From NCBI GenBank assembly GCA_015075175.1, contig JABTUV010000008.1, positions 172,588 to 236,587 on the forward strand: DNA of 64,000 nt. Direction: 5' to 3'. The stretch is from a bacterium. GTDB lineage: Bacteria > Hinthialibacterota > Hinthialibacteria > H5-UNCL2. The notes below the pieces were generated by a model. It was given only the letters and a program-made list of their open reading frames with translations, had not been told where the DNA came from and did no database searches. Shown here in pieces: positions 49,735 through 58,886 of the stretch. Position numbers and translations under genes: made by a program. How positions within the stretch are numbered: the stretch's first letter is position 1; each line of letters starts with the position of its first letter.

Positions 49735-50922
49735 CTACGGGCGGCTCATGCGGTGCGTGGGGAGGAGGAGGGGCAAACCGGCCATCACCAGCGTGGCGAT
49801 GCCCGCCGCCACGTAGACGGTTCCCTCGCCGTGGCGTGTCGCCACGACCCCGCCGATGTAGCTGCCGATGGAACCCACCCCGAACGTGAAGAAGCTGGAC
49901 AGTCCGTAGACGAACCCGTGCTGCTCGGGCGGCGTCAGGCGCGACAGAAGCCCGTTGGCGACCGGCTGCGCGGCGAAGAAGAAGCTCCCGAAGGCGCAAC
50001 CGGAGAGGATTACGACCACGACGCCTCCCAGCCCGAATAGAATCAGGCTGATGCCGGACAAAAGAAAGATGGCGGCCAAAAGCTTGCCCAGGCTGAAGTG
50101 CTCGGACAGGTAGCCGCTGGCCAGTTGCCCGGCCGCGCCGATGAGCAGAAAACCGGACATGATGATGCCGGAGAGCATCTTGGGCCCGAGGTTCCAGGCC
50201 TCCGCGACAGGGGCGAAGACGCCGTCCAGGCGGGCGGTGAAGAACGTGAGGACCATGCGATAGAGGATGCCGTTGCCGCCCACGATCAGGAGCACGAGCG
50301 CCAGGGCGGGGAGGTCGAAGTGCACGCGGGTGGTGCGTCTTTCGGCGGCGGCGGCGTGCGCCGCCGGTTCCAGCCGGCTGAGGCGGTAGACGAGCATCGC
50401 CAGGACGCCGAACGGCAGGCACAGCAGCGCGTAGCTGCCGCGCCATCCCAGGCCCAGGGCGTCCGCCGTGAGCACGGCGATGAACGGCCCCATCGCCAGT
50501 CCGAAGTTGCCCGCGAAACCATGATAGCCCAGCGCGCGCCCGGGCCGGTGCGAGAGGCGGCTGATGCCCGACAGTCCCGCCGGATGGTAAAGCCCGACGA
50601 AGATACCCAGGAGCGCCAGCGCCAGCGTCAACTGGAGGGGAGTGTTCGTGAAGGCGACCAAGGGAAGCGTCAGCGCGCAGCCGGCCAGGTAGAGGGTCAG
50701 CGTGTTGAAGGAGCCTAATCGTCCCGCCAGCCATCCGGCCAGCGGCGCGGTCGCTCCGAAGAAGAAAGCGAACGGCATTTGCACCTTGCCCATGGTCTCG
50801 TGGCTGGCGCCGAAGTCCGCCTCCATGTACAGGAGGAGGCCCGCGAAATAGAGCTCGGCGATGTGTACCATGGAATGCGAGGCGCACACGAAACCGACGA
50901 CTTTCTTTTCCGACAGACGCAT
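49735..50922 (-). CDS. MFS transporter, fosmidomycin-resistance-like
   Basis: 395 residues, about twelve membrane helices. KVVGFVCASHSMVHIAELYFAGLL and GIFVGLYHPAGLSGISRLSHRPGRALGYHGFAGNFGLAMGPF resemble the Fsr branch of MFS efflux proteins; LGSFNTLTLYLAGC follows. AAGGGGAG precedes ATG 50922. Substrate unknown; the gene stands alone between repeats. Confidence 0.85.
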   Translation of the reverse strand: MRLSEKKVVGFVCASHSMVHIAELYFAGLLLYMEADFGASHETMGKVQMPFAFFFGATAPLAGWLAGRLGSFNTLTLYLAGCALTLPLVAFTNTPLQLTLALALLGIFVGLYHPAGLSGISRLSHRPGRALGYHGFAGNFGLAMGPFIAVLTADALGLGWRGSYALLCLPFGVLAMLVYRLSRLEPAAHAAAAERRTTRVHFDLPALALVLLIVGGNGILYRMVLTFFTARLDGVFAPVAEAWNLGPKMLSGIIMSGFLLIGAAGQLASGYLSEHFSLGKLLAAIFLLSGISLILFGLGGVVVVILSGCAFGSFFFAAQPVANGLLSRLTPPEQHGFVYGLSSFFTFGVGSIGSYIGGVVATRHGEGTVYVAAGIATLVMAGLPLLLPTHRMSRP

Positions 50923-50994
50923 GGCGGCTCCCCTTGTATGAAGGCTGCACGCTAGCGGAAGGGCGGGAAGGATACAAGCGGGCTGGTCGGTTGG

Positions 50995-51118
50995 AGCGCC
51001 GGCATCCTGCCGGCTTGCGCGTGGGCATCTTGCCCACGCGCTCGAACAAGCCTGTCGCCGCTGACGAAGCGTGTGGACAGGATGTCCACACGCGAGCCGG
51101 CAGGATGCCGGCGCTACG
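50995..51118. repeat. Large inverted pair of CGCCGGCATCCTGCCGGC repeats
   Basis: GCGCCGGCATCCTGCCGGC at 50998 faces GCCGGCAGGATGCCGGCGC near 51098; each carries a second palindrome (GTGGGCATCTTGCCCAC; GTGGACAGGATGTCCAC). Same family as 3771 and 44616. Lies between the MFS start and the NFACT end. Confidence 0.88.
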
Positions 51119-51141
51119 GACCCTCTACCGGCGACGTTGTG

Positions 51142-52698
51142 TCAACCGGGAACGAGACGCGCGAACAGGCCCGGATCGGGATCCACGCGAAACGTGCGGG
51201 GATGGCTGTAAGTGACCTTGCCGGGCGGGCCGCCCTTGACCTTGCGCACCCACTTGCCGGGCACGCATACGACGACCGTGGCCGCTTCATCGCGCAGGCT
51301 GCTGTTATAATGCGCCAGGCGCGCGGCTTCCAGCATGGCCGCGTGAGGCGGTTCCTGGCCCTTGGCGCAATGACGCAGGACCACGTGCGAGCCGGTTCCG
51401 TCGGCGACGTGAAACCAGTAGTCGTGTCCGCGCAGAATCTGTCGCACCAGCCGGTCGTTGCCGTCGGCGGAGCGGCCCACGTAGAGCTGGCAGCCGTCGG
51501 GCGTGTGAAAGCGGGTCACCCCTTTGGGCAGCGGCTTGACTTTGGCCGTGGCGGCGGGGCGTGGCGGTGCGGGAGCGGCCGCCGCCTCCGGTTCGCCGTC
51601 CGGAACGGCCTGCGCCAACGCTTCGATCTCCCGCTCCAGCGCAGCCAGGCGCTCGCGGCGCTGACGCTCCTGCCGCTCGATCTCCACCAGTCCTCGCCGG
51701 GCCTTGGCGTAGCGGGCGTAGAGCGCCGAGAGGTTCTCCTGCGGCGTCTTGGCCGGATCGAGAGAGAGACTGACCTTCTCGCCCGAAGGCGAAAAGAGGT
51801 CCTCGACTTCCACTTTGTCCATGCCGCGGCGGACGGCGGAGAGATGGGCGGCCAAGAGGTCGGCCTGGCGGCGCCGGAGTTCGGGATCGCCCAGCGCGCG
51901 GCGGTCGTCGGCGCAACGCGCCAGCGCTCGCAAGAGGCGCGTCCGTTCCTTCTCCAGCGGGGCGAGCCGTGCCCGCCGCCACTGCTGGATGCGATCCGCG
52001 TTCCAGCCCGCCCGGCATTGCGCCGACCAGTCGGCCAGGAAGTCGCCGCGCGTCGCGCCGTACAGTTGCGAGAGCAGCTCCGCGTCCGGGACAGCCGTCA
52101 CAAGGCGCGACGGGTCCATCAACGACGACGCGCGCCTCCAGAACTCGCGGTCCATGCCGGGCGAAGGGGCGTCTGCCGGGATCGCCACGGTGGGCGGGAA
52201 AGGTGCGGCTTCGGGCCACGGCAGCGGCTCGCCCAGGGCATGGCCGCGCGGTCGCCAGCGCCGCTCGACCAGGCCCTCCTCGTCCACGAGGTACAGGTTG
52301 CCGCCGGCCTTGACCGGGTCCAGTATCAATTGTCGCGTGCGCTCGGCGCGCGCCAACGTGAAGCGCAACATGCGCAGGGGAAAGGCGTGATCGACGGCGG
52401 TGATGCGCGCGCCGGCGAGCGCGGCGGTCCACTCCGGCGGCGCGGGCGCCTGGCCGCGCCGGCTTCGACCTGGGGTTTCATCCACAAAGACGACGGCGCT
52501 GGGAGGCCGTCCAGAAGACCAATTGGAACGTCTCGCCCCGGCGATACAGGCTCAGTGCCAGCGCGTCGGGCGTGGGGCGCTCAGCCGCTCGACTGGCCCC
52601 CGCCAGCCTTTGCTAACGCCGCCGCCAGCCAGCCGTTCTCCCAGCCGCACGCCGACTTCCGCCCGCGCGCCAACCCCTTTCGTGGTTTCACTTGACAC
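51142..52698 (-). CDS. NFACT/RqcH-family protein (N-terminus frameshifted)
   Basis: About 518 residues. The long frame 51142-52485 has a helical coiled middle (KVEVEDLFSPSGEKVSLSLDP, KTPQENLSALYARYAKARRG) and the NFACT-R domain GVTRFHTPDGCQLYVGRSADGNDRLV with GHDYWFHVADGTGSHVVLR. Other frames to about 52698 add the NFACT-N start GVRLGERLAGGGVSKGW and, after restoring a C near 52586, SAPTPDALALSLYRRGETFQL. RqcH proteins bind stalled 50S subunits and add alanine tails. GTG 52698 is the likely start but is uncertain. Confidence 0.82.
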
Positions 52699-52719
52699 TC
52701 TTCCCGGCTCCATTATAAA
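52692..52719 (+). promoter_or_regulatory. Sigma-70 promoter, plus strand
   Basis: TTGACA (52692-52697), 16-nt spacer, TATAAA (52714-52719): close to consensus, divergent from the NFACT start and in front of the next plus-strand gene. Confidence 0.7.
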
Positions 52720-52738
52720 GGGAACGGCTACCGTCCGA

Positions 52739-53389
52739 GTGGACGTCCCGTCCATCTCCCAACGGGTAAGGTCTTGCAAGATCCCGAGCTTTGAGCGAAA
52801 ATCGAGGAAGCGGTCAAGCAACTGATCCAGATCTGGCATCAGCTCTATAACCTTTCAACATCATCCGCGACGAACGGCCGGACCCGAGGACATCGCCCGC
52901 GCCGACGCCGAATCCCAGGAAGATCAAGACCACCATCGCCCAGAAGCATCCCACCCTCATGGCGGTCGTCAACAAGGACGACTACATTGCCCAGACGGTC
53001 TTGGCGACGGTGCGCCGCACCATCTCGCTGCAGGAGTTCCGCAACCTGTCGCCGCTGGAGATCAACAAAGTTCATATCGAGTGGCACGAGGCCAACATCC
53101 TGCTCAACGAAACGCTGGGCCATCTCGAGTACGAGCGGGACGCCCTGGCGGCTAAGTCGGCGGCGGGCAAGGCCACCGAAGAGGGCATGGCCGCGCTGCG
53201 CGACAAGCTGGAGAAGGTTTGGCGCAATCCCGACGTCAAGATGGGCGCGCGCATGGCCATCGCGGTGGTGATCGTGGGAGGAGTGTACCTCTACCGCAAG
53301 GAGATCGCCGCCAATCCACACTACATCAAGTATCTCAAGCCGGCGGTCGATTGGCTGGGCCAGACGCTGGGCATCTCGGTCTGTTCAGT
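52739..53389 (+). pseudogene. Small tail-anchored-like hypothetical protein (frameshifted)
   Basis: Pieces from different frames give KVLQDPEL, KIEEAVKQLIQIWHQLYN, then FNIIRDERPDPRTS and a long clean stretch from 52851: DDYIAQTVLATVRRTISLQEFRNL, a coiled region (ALRDKLEKVW) and one hydrophobic helix GARMAIAVVIVGGVYLYRKEI near the C-terminus. At least two indels lie between 52760 and 52860; the end is uncertain (TAG 53387 after one more shift). I do not recognise it. It has its own promoter and directly precedes dprA. Confidence 0.5.
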
Positions 53390-53400
53390 AGCCGCCGGCC

Positions 53401-54586
53401 ATGTCGCGGCAGGACTGGCGGTACTGGATGCTCTTGTCCCGCCTGCGGGATTGGGGACGTGGGCATCCGGCGCCTGCTGGCGCACGTCGGCAGCGCGGAG
53501 AACGTGTTCAACGCCGGCCCGCGGGAATTGGCGGAAGCCGGGGTCCCGCCGGAAGTTTCCGCGCAGATTCAGGGCGCGGTCGCCCGTCACGGCGAGTCCG
53601 TCGATGAGGAGCTGGCGGAGATCGCCCGACTCTCGGTGCGCCTCATCACCTTTCTCGACCTCGAATATCCCGTTCTGTTGAAAGAGATCCACAATCCGCC
53701 GCCGCTCGTGTACGCGCGGGGCGGACTGGAGCCGCGTGACACCCTGGCGGTCGCCATGGTCGGCAGCCGGCGCGCGACCGAGGACGGGTGTCTCTTGGCG
53801 CGGCGGCTGGCGCGAGGACTGGCCGAGCGCGGGTTTACCATCGTGTCGGGACTGGCCGTGGGCATCGACGGCGCCTGCCACCAGGGGGCGCTCCAGGCCG
53901 AGGGGGGGCGCACGCTGGGAGTCCTGGGCAACGGCTTGGCCTTGGGTCCGCCCGCCGCCAACCGGATGTTGGGCGACGAGGTAGTGCGGCGGGGCGCCGT
54001 CCTGTCCGAGTTTCCCATGCGCATGCCCGCCTCGCGCGGCAGCTTTCCCCGCCGCAACCGCATCATTTCCGGCATGACGCTGGGCACGGTGGTCATCCAG
54101 GCGCCGGAGAAGAGCGGCGCGCTGATTACCGCCCGCTACGCGCGCGAGCAGGGCCGCGAGGTCTTCGCCGTGCCCGGCCGTCCCACCGACGTCTTGTCGG
54201 CCGGCTGCAATCAACTCATCCGCGACGGCGCCCACATGGCGACCAGCGCCGACGACGTGATCAACGTCTTGGAGGACCTGGTGGCGCGCTGGCGCAGCCG
54301 TTCCGAGATCGCCGTGCCGCATCCCCTTCCCAAGCCGGCGCCCGAACCGAAAGCCGTCCCCACGCCTCCGCCGCAGCAAGTGCGCCAGGAGTTTTCCCTG
54401 CCGTCGCCGCCTCCCGCCGACAGCCTGGAGGGGCGCATCCTGGCGCTCGCGTCCGAGCCGGTGCACGTCGATGATTTGGCGCGCACGTTGGCACTCTCCC
54501 CGCCGCAATTGGCCGTGCACTTGCTCCAGCTGGAAATGGCGCGGCGCATCCAGCGGCTGCCGGGCGGCCGCTACGTGGTCGCCTGA
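53401..54586 (+). CDS. dprA: DNA-processing protein DprA (one frameshift)
   Basis: Loads RecA on incoming single-stranded DNA in natural transformation. MSRQDWRYWMLLSRLRD begins at ATG 53401; one indel near 53450 joins it to GIRRLLAHVGSAENVF. The Rossmann-like body has VAMVGSRRATEDG, SGLAVGIDGACHQGALQAEGGRTLGVLGNG, SEFPMRMPASRGSFPRRNRIISGM, GALITARYAREQGREVFAVPG and GCNQLIRDGA. The C-terminus has a winged-helix (about 330-395) after a proline-rich linker. Followed by an intrinsic terminator. Confidence 0.93.
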
Positions 54587-54593
54587 CCCCACC

Positions 54594-54620
54594 CCGGCCG
54601 GGATAGCCCCGGCTTTTTTT
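54594..54620 (+). terminator. Rho-independent terminator after dprA
   Basis: GCCGGG-ATAG-CCCCGGC stem followed by seven T, a few nt after the dprA stop. Confidence 0.88.
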
Positions 54621-54630
54621 CGTAAGAGAG

Positions 54631-54812
54631 AAGAGGACGGGACAACCAGCACTCCACCGCGGAGGTCGCGCTGGAGCCTGCCGGACGGGTCGTGTGCGTC
54701 GACCGGGCAGCGGAACCAAGGAGCCTGCCGGGTCCGGCGGCGCAGGACGAACTTTTCACCGGGGGACGCTGCGGCGGCGCGACCTCTCGCGGTTTTTCGT
54801 CCGGTCCCTCGG
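54631..54812 (+). ncRNA. Candidate structured RNA, unknown class
   Basis: No gene fits this 180 nt. ACCGCGGAGGTCGCG (54656-54670) pairs over 15 bp with 54778-54793, one T bulged. Inside it, GCCGGAC (54680) pairs with GTCCGGC (54732), enclosing a CCGGGCAG/CTGCCGG hairpin (54703-54731), and CGCAG/CTGCG (54741, 54769) forms another. Outside, GAGGAC...GGAC-type bases pair with 54799-54810, leaving an internal bubble. The outline recalls 6S RNA but no conserved 6S, RNase P, SRP or tmRNA sequence was recognised. Confidence 0.45.
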
Positions 54813-54851
54813 GCGCACCGGCCCCGGATGCCCTTCGGGCGTAGCCGCCCC

Positions 54852-55085
54852 AGCTGTCATTTCGACCGCAGGGAGAAATCCATTCGGCACCTATTGTCAT
54901 TTCGACCGTAGGGAGAAATCTCCGGTCTCGCGCATGTTACCCCGGGGCGCGGCGTAAGATTTCTCCCTGCGGTCGAAATGACAGCTGCGGTCGAAATGAC
55001 AGCTGCGGTCGAATGACAGCTGCGGTCGAAATGACAGCTGCGGTCGAATGACAGCTGCGGTCGAATGGCAGCTGCGGTCGAACCG
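54852..55085. repeat. TGTCATTTCGACCGCAGGG cluster with 17-18-nt tandem units
   Basis: Forward copies at 54853 and 54895, an inverted copy near 54958, then about seven short units of GACAGCTGCGGTCGAAAT type. Same family as 47758 but the tandem part is only the arm tip. Confidence 0.9.
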
Positions 55086-55107
55086 GCGGCTTGCAGGCGC
55101 AAATTAC

Positions 55108-55136
55108 TGGTCAGTGGAATCGGCCGAAGTTATAAT
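55108..55136 (+). promoter_or_regulatory. Possible promoter, TGGTCA-N17-TATAAT
   Basis: TATAAT (55131-55136) is perfect and TGGTCA (55108-55113) moderate; 60 nt before ATG 55197. Confidence 0.55.
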
Positions 55137-55196
55137 TCATAATAAACTTGCATCGCCTCCTGCCGATCCTCGCATTCTGGGTTTTGGGGGTGTCAC

Positions 55197-56456
55197 ATGT
55201 TCTCGCGCAGCCTCTCCTCACTCGTGCTGGGTCTCTCCGTAGTTGTCATGGGTCGGGCCTGGCCGGTTGACGGCGGGGCGTTCCAGCACGTGGCGTCGGC
55301 GACGGTCCCATACTACCGCAGCTGGCCCATCGGCCCGGACCGCTATGAGTACACGCACGCGGACCTGGGTGCGCCGCGGCAGGCGCGGGCCGTGCTGGAC
55401 GGCGGCAGCCCGGAGGCCGTCTGGGTCTACACCTGGAACGGCGTCACTCTGGCCGTGACACAGGGCGAACCGCGCCGCCTCTGGATCGACCGCGACGGCG
55501 ATAACCGCGCCGCGGCGGATGAAATCATGTCCGGCACACTTACGACCGGCTGGTATTACCGAAGGGGCCGACAAGGCTCCGACACCGCATTTCCGAACGC
55601 GGTCGTGCCCGTGCCCATCGGCGACGCTAGCCGCTTCCTGGAGTGCGACCTTTCTTTCAGCGATGGCGAGTCGGGGCAACACATGTACGTCACCAACGCG
55701 ACGCTGGGTCATTACGAGGGCCGCATCCGGCTGGAGGGCGGCGACTACGCGGCGCGCATGGATTATCGCGTCTTTTACGACCGGCGGACGACGGACCGAC
55801 TTTCGCCCATCGTCACCATCGACTCGCGCTGGGACGGCGTGCTGGATCACGACTCGGACGAGTGGTTCGCTTGCGATGGGATCGCGCGGATCGCCGGTCG
55901 CCTGTACCAGGTCAGTTCATCGATTACCGAGGACACGGCGGAAGTGCGGCTGGAGCCGTATGGCGGGGCGACGGGCCGACTGCATATCACCGGCGTGGGA
56001 AGCCATCGCGTGCACCTGGAGTACGCTCCTTCGCCGGACGCTTCCGGGCCGGTTCGGGGATTTCCCGTCGAAGGGGAGGGGAGCGCGGAGTACGAACTGC
56101 CGGAGGGCGCTTATCGCATCATTTCGGCGCGGATCGTCGCCAGCCCGACCCTGGGCTACGCGCTGTCCGTCGATGAGCGGGACCTGCCGGGAGTATTGCA
56201 GCCCCGCGTGGTCTCGGGCAGGGACGCGGCGGAAGTCCCGCTGGGCGGGCCGTTCCGGCTGGCGGTGGAGATGGCGCGTTCGCCCTTGCGGGGGCGCGTG
56301 CGCCTGGAACCGGGCGACTACACGAACGCGGCCGGCCTGACCTTCAACGCCATTGAGCCGGGCCGCGGCGGGTGGGAGCTGGCCCGGCCGCTCTCATGGG
56401 AACTGACCACGCCTTCCGGCCGGCGCATCTCCGCCGGCCGTTTCTCCTACGGCTGA
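55197..56456 (+). CDS. Exported beta-rich hypothetical protein
   Basis: 419 residues with a signal peptide (SLSSLVLGLSVVVMGRAWP). The rest is rich in beta-type pattern with tyrosine and glycine, including RLWIDRDGDNRAAADE, an EF-like acidic loop, and DHDSDEWF. I do not recognise a family. The TGA stop (54 nt into a continuing open frame, at 56454) is followed in the same frame by the membrane protein at 56484, so both may be one gene with an in-frame stop. A promoter and a GGGGGTG ribosome site precede the ATG. Confidence 0.7.
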   Translation: MFSRSLSSLVLGLSVVVMGRAWPVDGGAFQHVASATVPYYRSWPIGPDRYEYTHADLGAPRQARAVLDGGSPEAVWVYTWNGVTLAVTQGEPRRLWIDRDGDNRAAADEIMSGTLTTGWYYRRGRQGSDTAFPNAVVPVPIGDASRFLECDLSFSDGESGQHMYVTNATLGHYEGRIRLEGGDYAARMDYRVFYDRRTTDRLSPIVTIDSRWDGVLDHDSDEWFACDGIARIAGRLYQVSSSITEDTAEVRLEPYGGATGRLHITGVGSHRVHLEYAPSPDASGPVRGFPVEGEGSAEYELPEGAYRIISARIVASPTLGYALSVDERDLPGVLQPRVVSGRDAAEVPLGGPFRLAVEMARSPLRGRVRLEPGDYTNAAGLTFNAIEPGRGGWELARPLSWELTTPSGRRISAGRFSYG

Positions 56457-56483
56457 GGCGGATACTGCTGGGCTTCCGTGCGA

Positions 56484-57377
56484 ATGCCCGACTTTTCCAT
56501 GGGTCGATACAGCCTGGCGATCGTGGGATTCGATCCGGCCGTGGTCGGAATGGAGCCGCTGACGTTTCTCCACGTGCCTTGGAACACGGCGGCCTGGGGC
56601 GCGCTCTTTCTCGCACTGGTCGCCTTGGCGTGGGTCCTGGCTGCGCTTGACGCGGGATGCGCGGCGGGGGTATTGGGCGCGCATGTGCCCGCCTTTGTAG
56701 GACTGGGGGGACTCTATGCATTGACCCACTGGCAGGGCAGCGAGTACCTGGGCGCCCTGTTGCAGATGGGCGCGCTGGCGCTGCTTGTCCCCTCGCTGGT
56801 GGTGGTGGGATGGCGGATCTTCCGCGCGCGGCGCTTCGCGTTTGCCTGCGCCTGGCCGCCGGCGCTGATCGCCCTTGTGTGCGGCGTCTTCATAACCTTC
56901 GCGGTCGACCAATGGTCGCTGGGCGGCGGACTTTTTTGCGCCGGCGCCAGCGCCGTGGTCGCGGCGATCCCGTTCATACTGGCGGGCGTCCTGGCCGGCC
57001 AGTCGCGCCGCGCCGGGGCGGGATGGCTCGGGTTCTTCTTGGGACTCCTGGCGTCCGGCATTGCGGGGACCGTGACGGCCGTGCTCCTGAGCGAGGACCT
57101 CCGCTATCTCTTTATCGCGGGGATCATGGTGGGGTTGGCGCTGGCCTGGCCCGTGATGGCGGTGCGACTGGCGCTGCGGCGCGGGGGCGGATGGAGCCGT
57201 CCGCTGCTGTTCCTGACCCTGTCGTGGGGCCTTGCCGTGGGGTCCATCCTGCTCTTCCAGGACGAAATCCGGTTTGCGGGGCTTTGCCTGCTGCTGGCGG
57301 CGCTGGCGGGGATGGCGCTGTACCGGCTGTGGCGCGGAGCGCGAGGGCTGCGCGCGGGACTTCGGACTCAGCTGTAA
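56484..57377 (+). CDS. Polytopic membrane protein, unknown
   Basis: About 297 residues with seven or eight hydrophobic helices (WGALFLALVALAWVLAAL, ALIALVCGVFITFAV, AIPFILAGVLAG, GFFLGLLASGIAGTVTAVLL, YLFIAGIMVGLALAWPVMAV, LLFLTLSWGLAVGSILLF). Its first 30 residues (GRYSLAIVGFDPAVVGMEPLTFL) look like the last strands of an external beta domain rather than a true N-terminus, which supports read-through from the gene upstream in the same frame. No family recognised. Confidence 0.65.
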   Translation: MPDFSMGRYSLAIVGFDPAVVGMEPLTFLHVPWNTAAWGALFLALVALAWVLAALDAGCAAGVLGAHVPAFVGLGGLYALTHWQGSEYLGALLQMGALALLVPSLVVVGWRIFRARRFAFACAWPPALIALVCGVFITFAVDQWSLGGGLFCAGASAVVAAIPFILAGVLAGQSRRAGAGWLGFFLGLLASGIAGTVTAVLLSEDLRYLFIAGIMVGLALAWPVMAVRLALRRGGGWSRPLLFLTLSWGLAVGSILLFQDEIRFAGLCLLLAALAGMALYRLWRGARGLRAGLRTQL

Positions 57378-57390
57378 TCTGCCACCCCAG

Positions 57391-57763
57391 GTGGGCCTGT
57401 CGCGCCACGAGCTGGATGCGGACCTGGCTGCGCTGCTCCTGCCGCTGGCCGTCTGGCTCTTGCCGCTCTTTCACTTGACCTCGCTGGGTGCGCGTGGCCG
57501 CGTGGGGATCTGGCGGGCGGCGCCTCCTGTGCACCGCGCTGTTGGCCTGGTACCTTGCCTCGCTGCCGGCGGGGGATCGTGAAGACGTGTCTTCCCTTCC
57601 GGTGGTACTGGGATGCCTGGCCACGTTGTACCTGGCGATGATCCTGGGCCTCGTGCGCTGGAACCGCTGGGCGGCGGCCATCGCCGAGGGACGTCCCATG
57701 CGGGCGACGCCGCAGGAGAAGCCGGAAACCGTACAGGTCGGCATCATGCTGGCGGCGCACTGA
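57391..57763 (+). CDS. Small membrane protein, perhaps C-terminal part of the preceding gene (frameshifted)
   Basis: GTG 57391 begins GLSRHELDADLAALLLPLAVWLLPLFHLTSLGARG; after an indel near 57510 the other frame gives LLCTALLAWYLASLP and LPVVLGCLATLYLAMILGLVRWNRWAAAI, two more helices and a basic tail. The frame is open well upstream of 57391, so this may be the end of the protein at 56484 after another shift. Function unknown. Confidence 0.5.
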
Positions 57764-57781
57764 CGGGCCGGTGCATCTTCG

Positions 57782-57810
57782 TTGACCCGTACCCGCCGCG
57801 CCGATAATAT
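57782..57810 (+). promoter_or_regulatory. Possible sigma-70 promoter
   Basis: TTGACC, 17-nt spacer, TAATAT. It overlaps the only available TTG start of the DUF2442 frame, which argues that the true start of that gene lies further down. Confidence 0.5.
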
Positions 57811-58066
57811 AGCCGCACAAGTCCGACGCTGTTCCGCGGTTGGAACCGGCATTTGGGAAGTTGAAGTCACCAACGTCGGTTTGCACAGTCTGTGGGTACT
57901 GATAGGAAAAAAGGAGTACTTTCTGCCTCACGAGACCTTCCCTCGGTTTCGCTGCGCTACGCAGGAGGACGTGCTGGCCGTCGAGTTGCATCACGGAAGC
58001 GATCTCTATTGGCCCAGGTTGGACGTGGATTTGACGTTGGGCTGCCTGGAGCATCCGGCGAAGTAG
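57782..58066 (+). CDS. DUF2442-family small protein
   Basis: Up to 94 residues. WEVEVTNVGLHSLWVLIGKKEYFLP, FPRFRCATQEDVLAVELHHGSDLYWPRLDVDLTLGCLEHP matches the DUF2442 pattern over its full usual length. Members are often beside a DUF4160 protein in toxin-antitoxin-like pairs; the neighbour here is a different small protein. The start is uncertain: TTG 57782 sits in a promoter-like sequence and the first 25 residues lack homology. Confidence 0.75.
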   Translation: MTRTRRADNIAAQVRRCSAVGTGIWEVEVTNVGLHSLWVLIGKKEYFLPHETFPRFRCATQEDVLAVELHHGSDLYWPRLDVDLTLGCLEHPAK

Positions 58067-58141
58067 CCGTTGGTGTGGCAGTGACGATCCTGGCGGCTGC
58101 GCATTGAGGGCGGCCTGGAAGGTTTATTGAGAGAGGCGGCC

Positions 58142-58372
58142 ATGAAGCTTTCAAACGAAGAGGAACAGCGGCGGCTGGTGCGGCAATGGGAGGAGACGGG
58201 CCGGCAGTTGGAGCGCATCCGCCGTGAGTCGTTGCGGGGGATGCCGTACAACTGGCAGGACGTGGCGGCGCTCCTGGAGCTCGGCGACAGCTGCCCCGCT
58301 CGCCTCGACGGCGGGATGGGGATGGTCGAGATGCAGCGGTGGTTTATGAAGGCGCGCCCGAAAGGGCGCTGA
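58142..58372 (+). CDS. Small hypothetical protein
   Basis: 76 residues, charged and helical at the start (MKLSNEEEQRRLVRQWEETGRQLERIRRESL), then MPYNWQDVAALLELGD and a C-terminus PKGR that runs into a repeat. Size and composition resemble small antitoxin-like proteins, but I cannot assign a family. GAGAGAGGCGG precedes the ATG. Confidence 0.6.
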   Translation: MKLSNEEEQRRLVRQWEETGRQLERIRRESLRGMPYNWQDVAALLELGDSCPARLDGGMGMVEMQRWFMKARPKGR

Positions 58373-58475
58373 CCCACCTCGCCCAGGGGAGAGGCGCCGG
58401 GATGGGGGCGCGTCTTCACCTCTCCCTGGAGGGAGAGGTCGCCCCGAAAGGGGCGGGTGAGGGGGAGGCCCCGCC
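58373..58475. repeat. CCTCTCCCTGGAGGGAGAGG / GCCCCGAAAGGGGC repeats
   Basis: Palindromic units of the CCCTCTCCC family (compare 28823-28905) plus CGCCCCTTTCGGGGCG-type stem. No gene in it. Confidence 0.8.
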
Positions 58476-58554
58476 GACAACTCCCGCCTTCCCTTGCGCC
58501 GCGTTTTGTGTAATCTACCTTCACACAACCTCAATCGGATCATGGTATTCGGAC

Positions 58555-58695
58555 ATGCCCACGCTGGAATGGATCGGGAAGAAGGCGGTCGTCAACCACC
58601 ATAACGAAGTCCCCTTTCGGCTGCTGAAGACCAACGCGAGCCTGTCCGTCGGCGAGCCGGGCAATAAGAAGTGGACTTTGAATTGTACAACGTGA
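58555..58695 (+). pseudogene. N-terminal stub of a site-specific DNA methyltransferase
   Basis: 46 residues: MPTLEWIGKKAVVNHHNEVPFRLL then NASLSVGEPGN matches the first 40 residues of Type III/adenine methyltransferases of the Mod type, which would continue into the DPPYN catalytic region. Here homology stops at about 58667 and the DNA turns AT-rich. A deletion or insertion has removed the body. Confidence 0.7.
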
Positions 58696-58886
58696 ACAGT
58701 CTTGGATTGTGTGTTTTTGGCTTATTGATGTGTTTTGCTATTGATTATATTTAATGCAGGAGCATTGTTAGGTCTTTTGTAGGTCCACGTCGGCTTTGTG
58801 GGTCATTGGTGTGCTGATTTCCGCCTTGTGGATCATACACAGATATTTTTGATCCGCAAACCTCCATCGCTTGCAGTCCCTGAGCC
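58696..58886. other. AT-rich gap after the methyltransferase stub
   Basis: About 190 nt, T-rich (TTGTGTGTTTTTGGCTTATTG), with two TTGTGG-GTCAT/GATCAT-like words near 58797 and 58829. No gene or terminal inverted repeat was recognised. Confidence 0.5.

Noticed and set aside
52552..52839. Minus-strand frame beginning MPDLDQLLDRFLDF as the NFACT N-terminus
   Set aside because: Its first part opposes a plus-strand promoter and coding-like KIEEAVKQLIQIWHQLYN; NFACT-like sequence begins only near 52698.
54631..54812. Naming the structured region 6S RNA
   Set aside because: Only the general outline fits; the closing stem is short and conserved bubble sequences were not recognised.
54852..55085. 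Possible iteron-type origin or CRISPR
   Set aside because: The short tandem units are tips of the dispersed TGTCATTTCGACC arm; no dnaA boxes or replication gene nearby.
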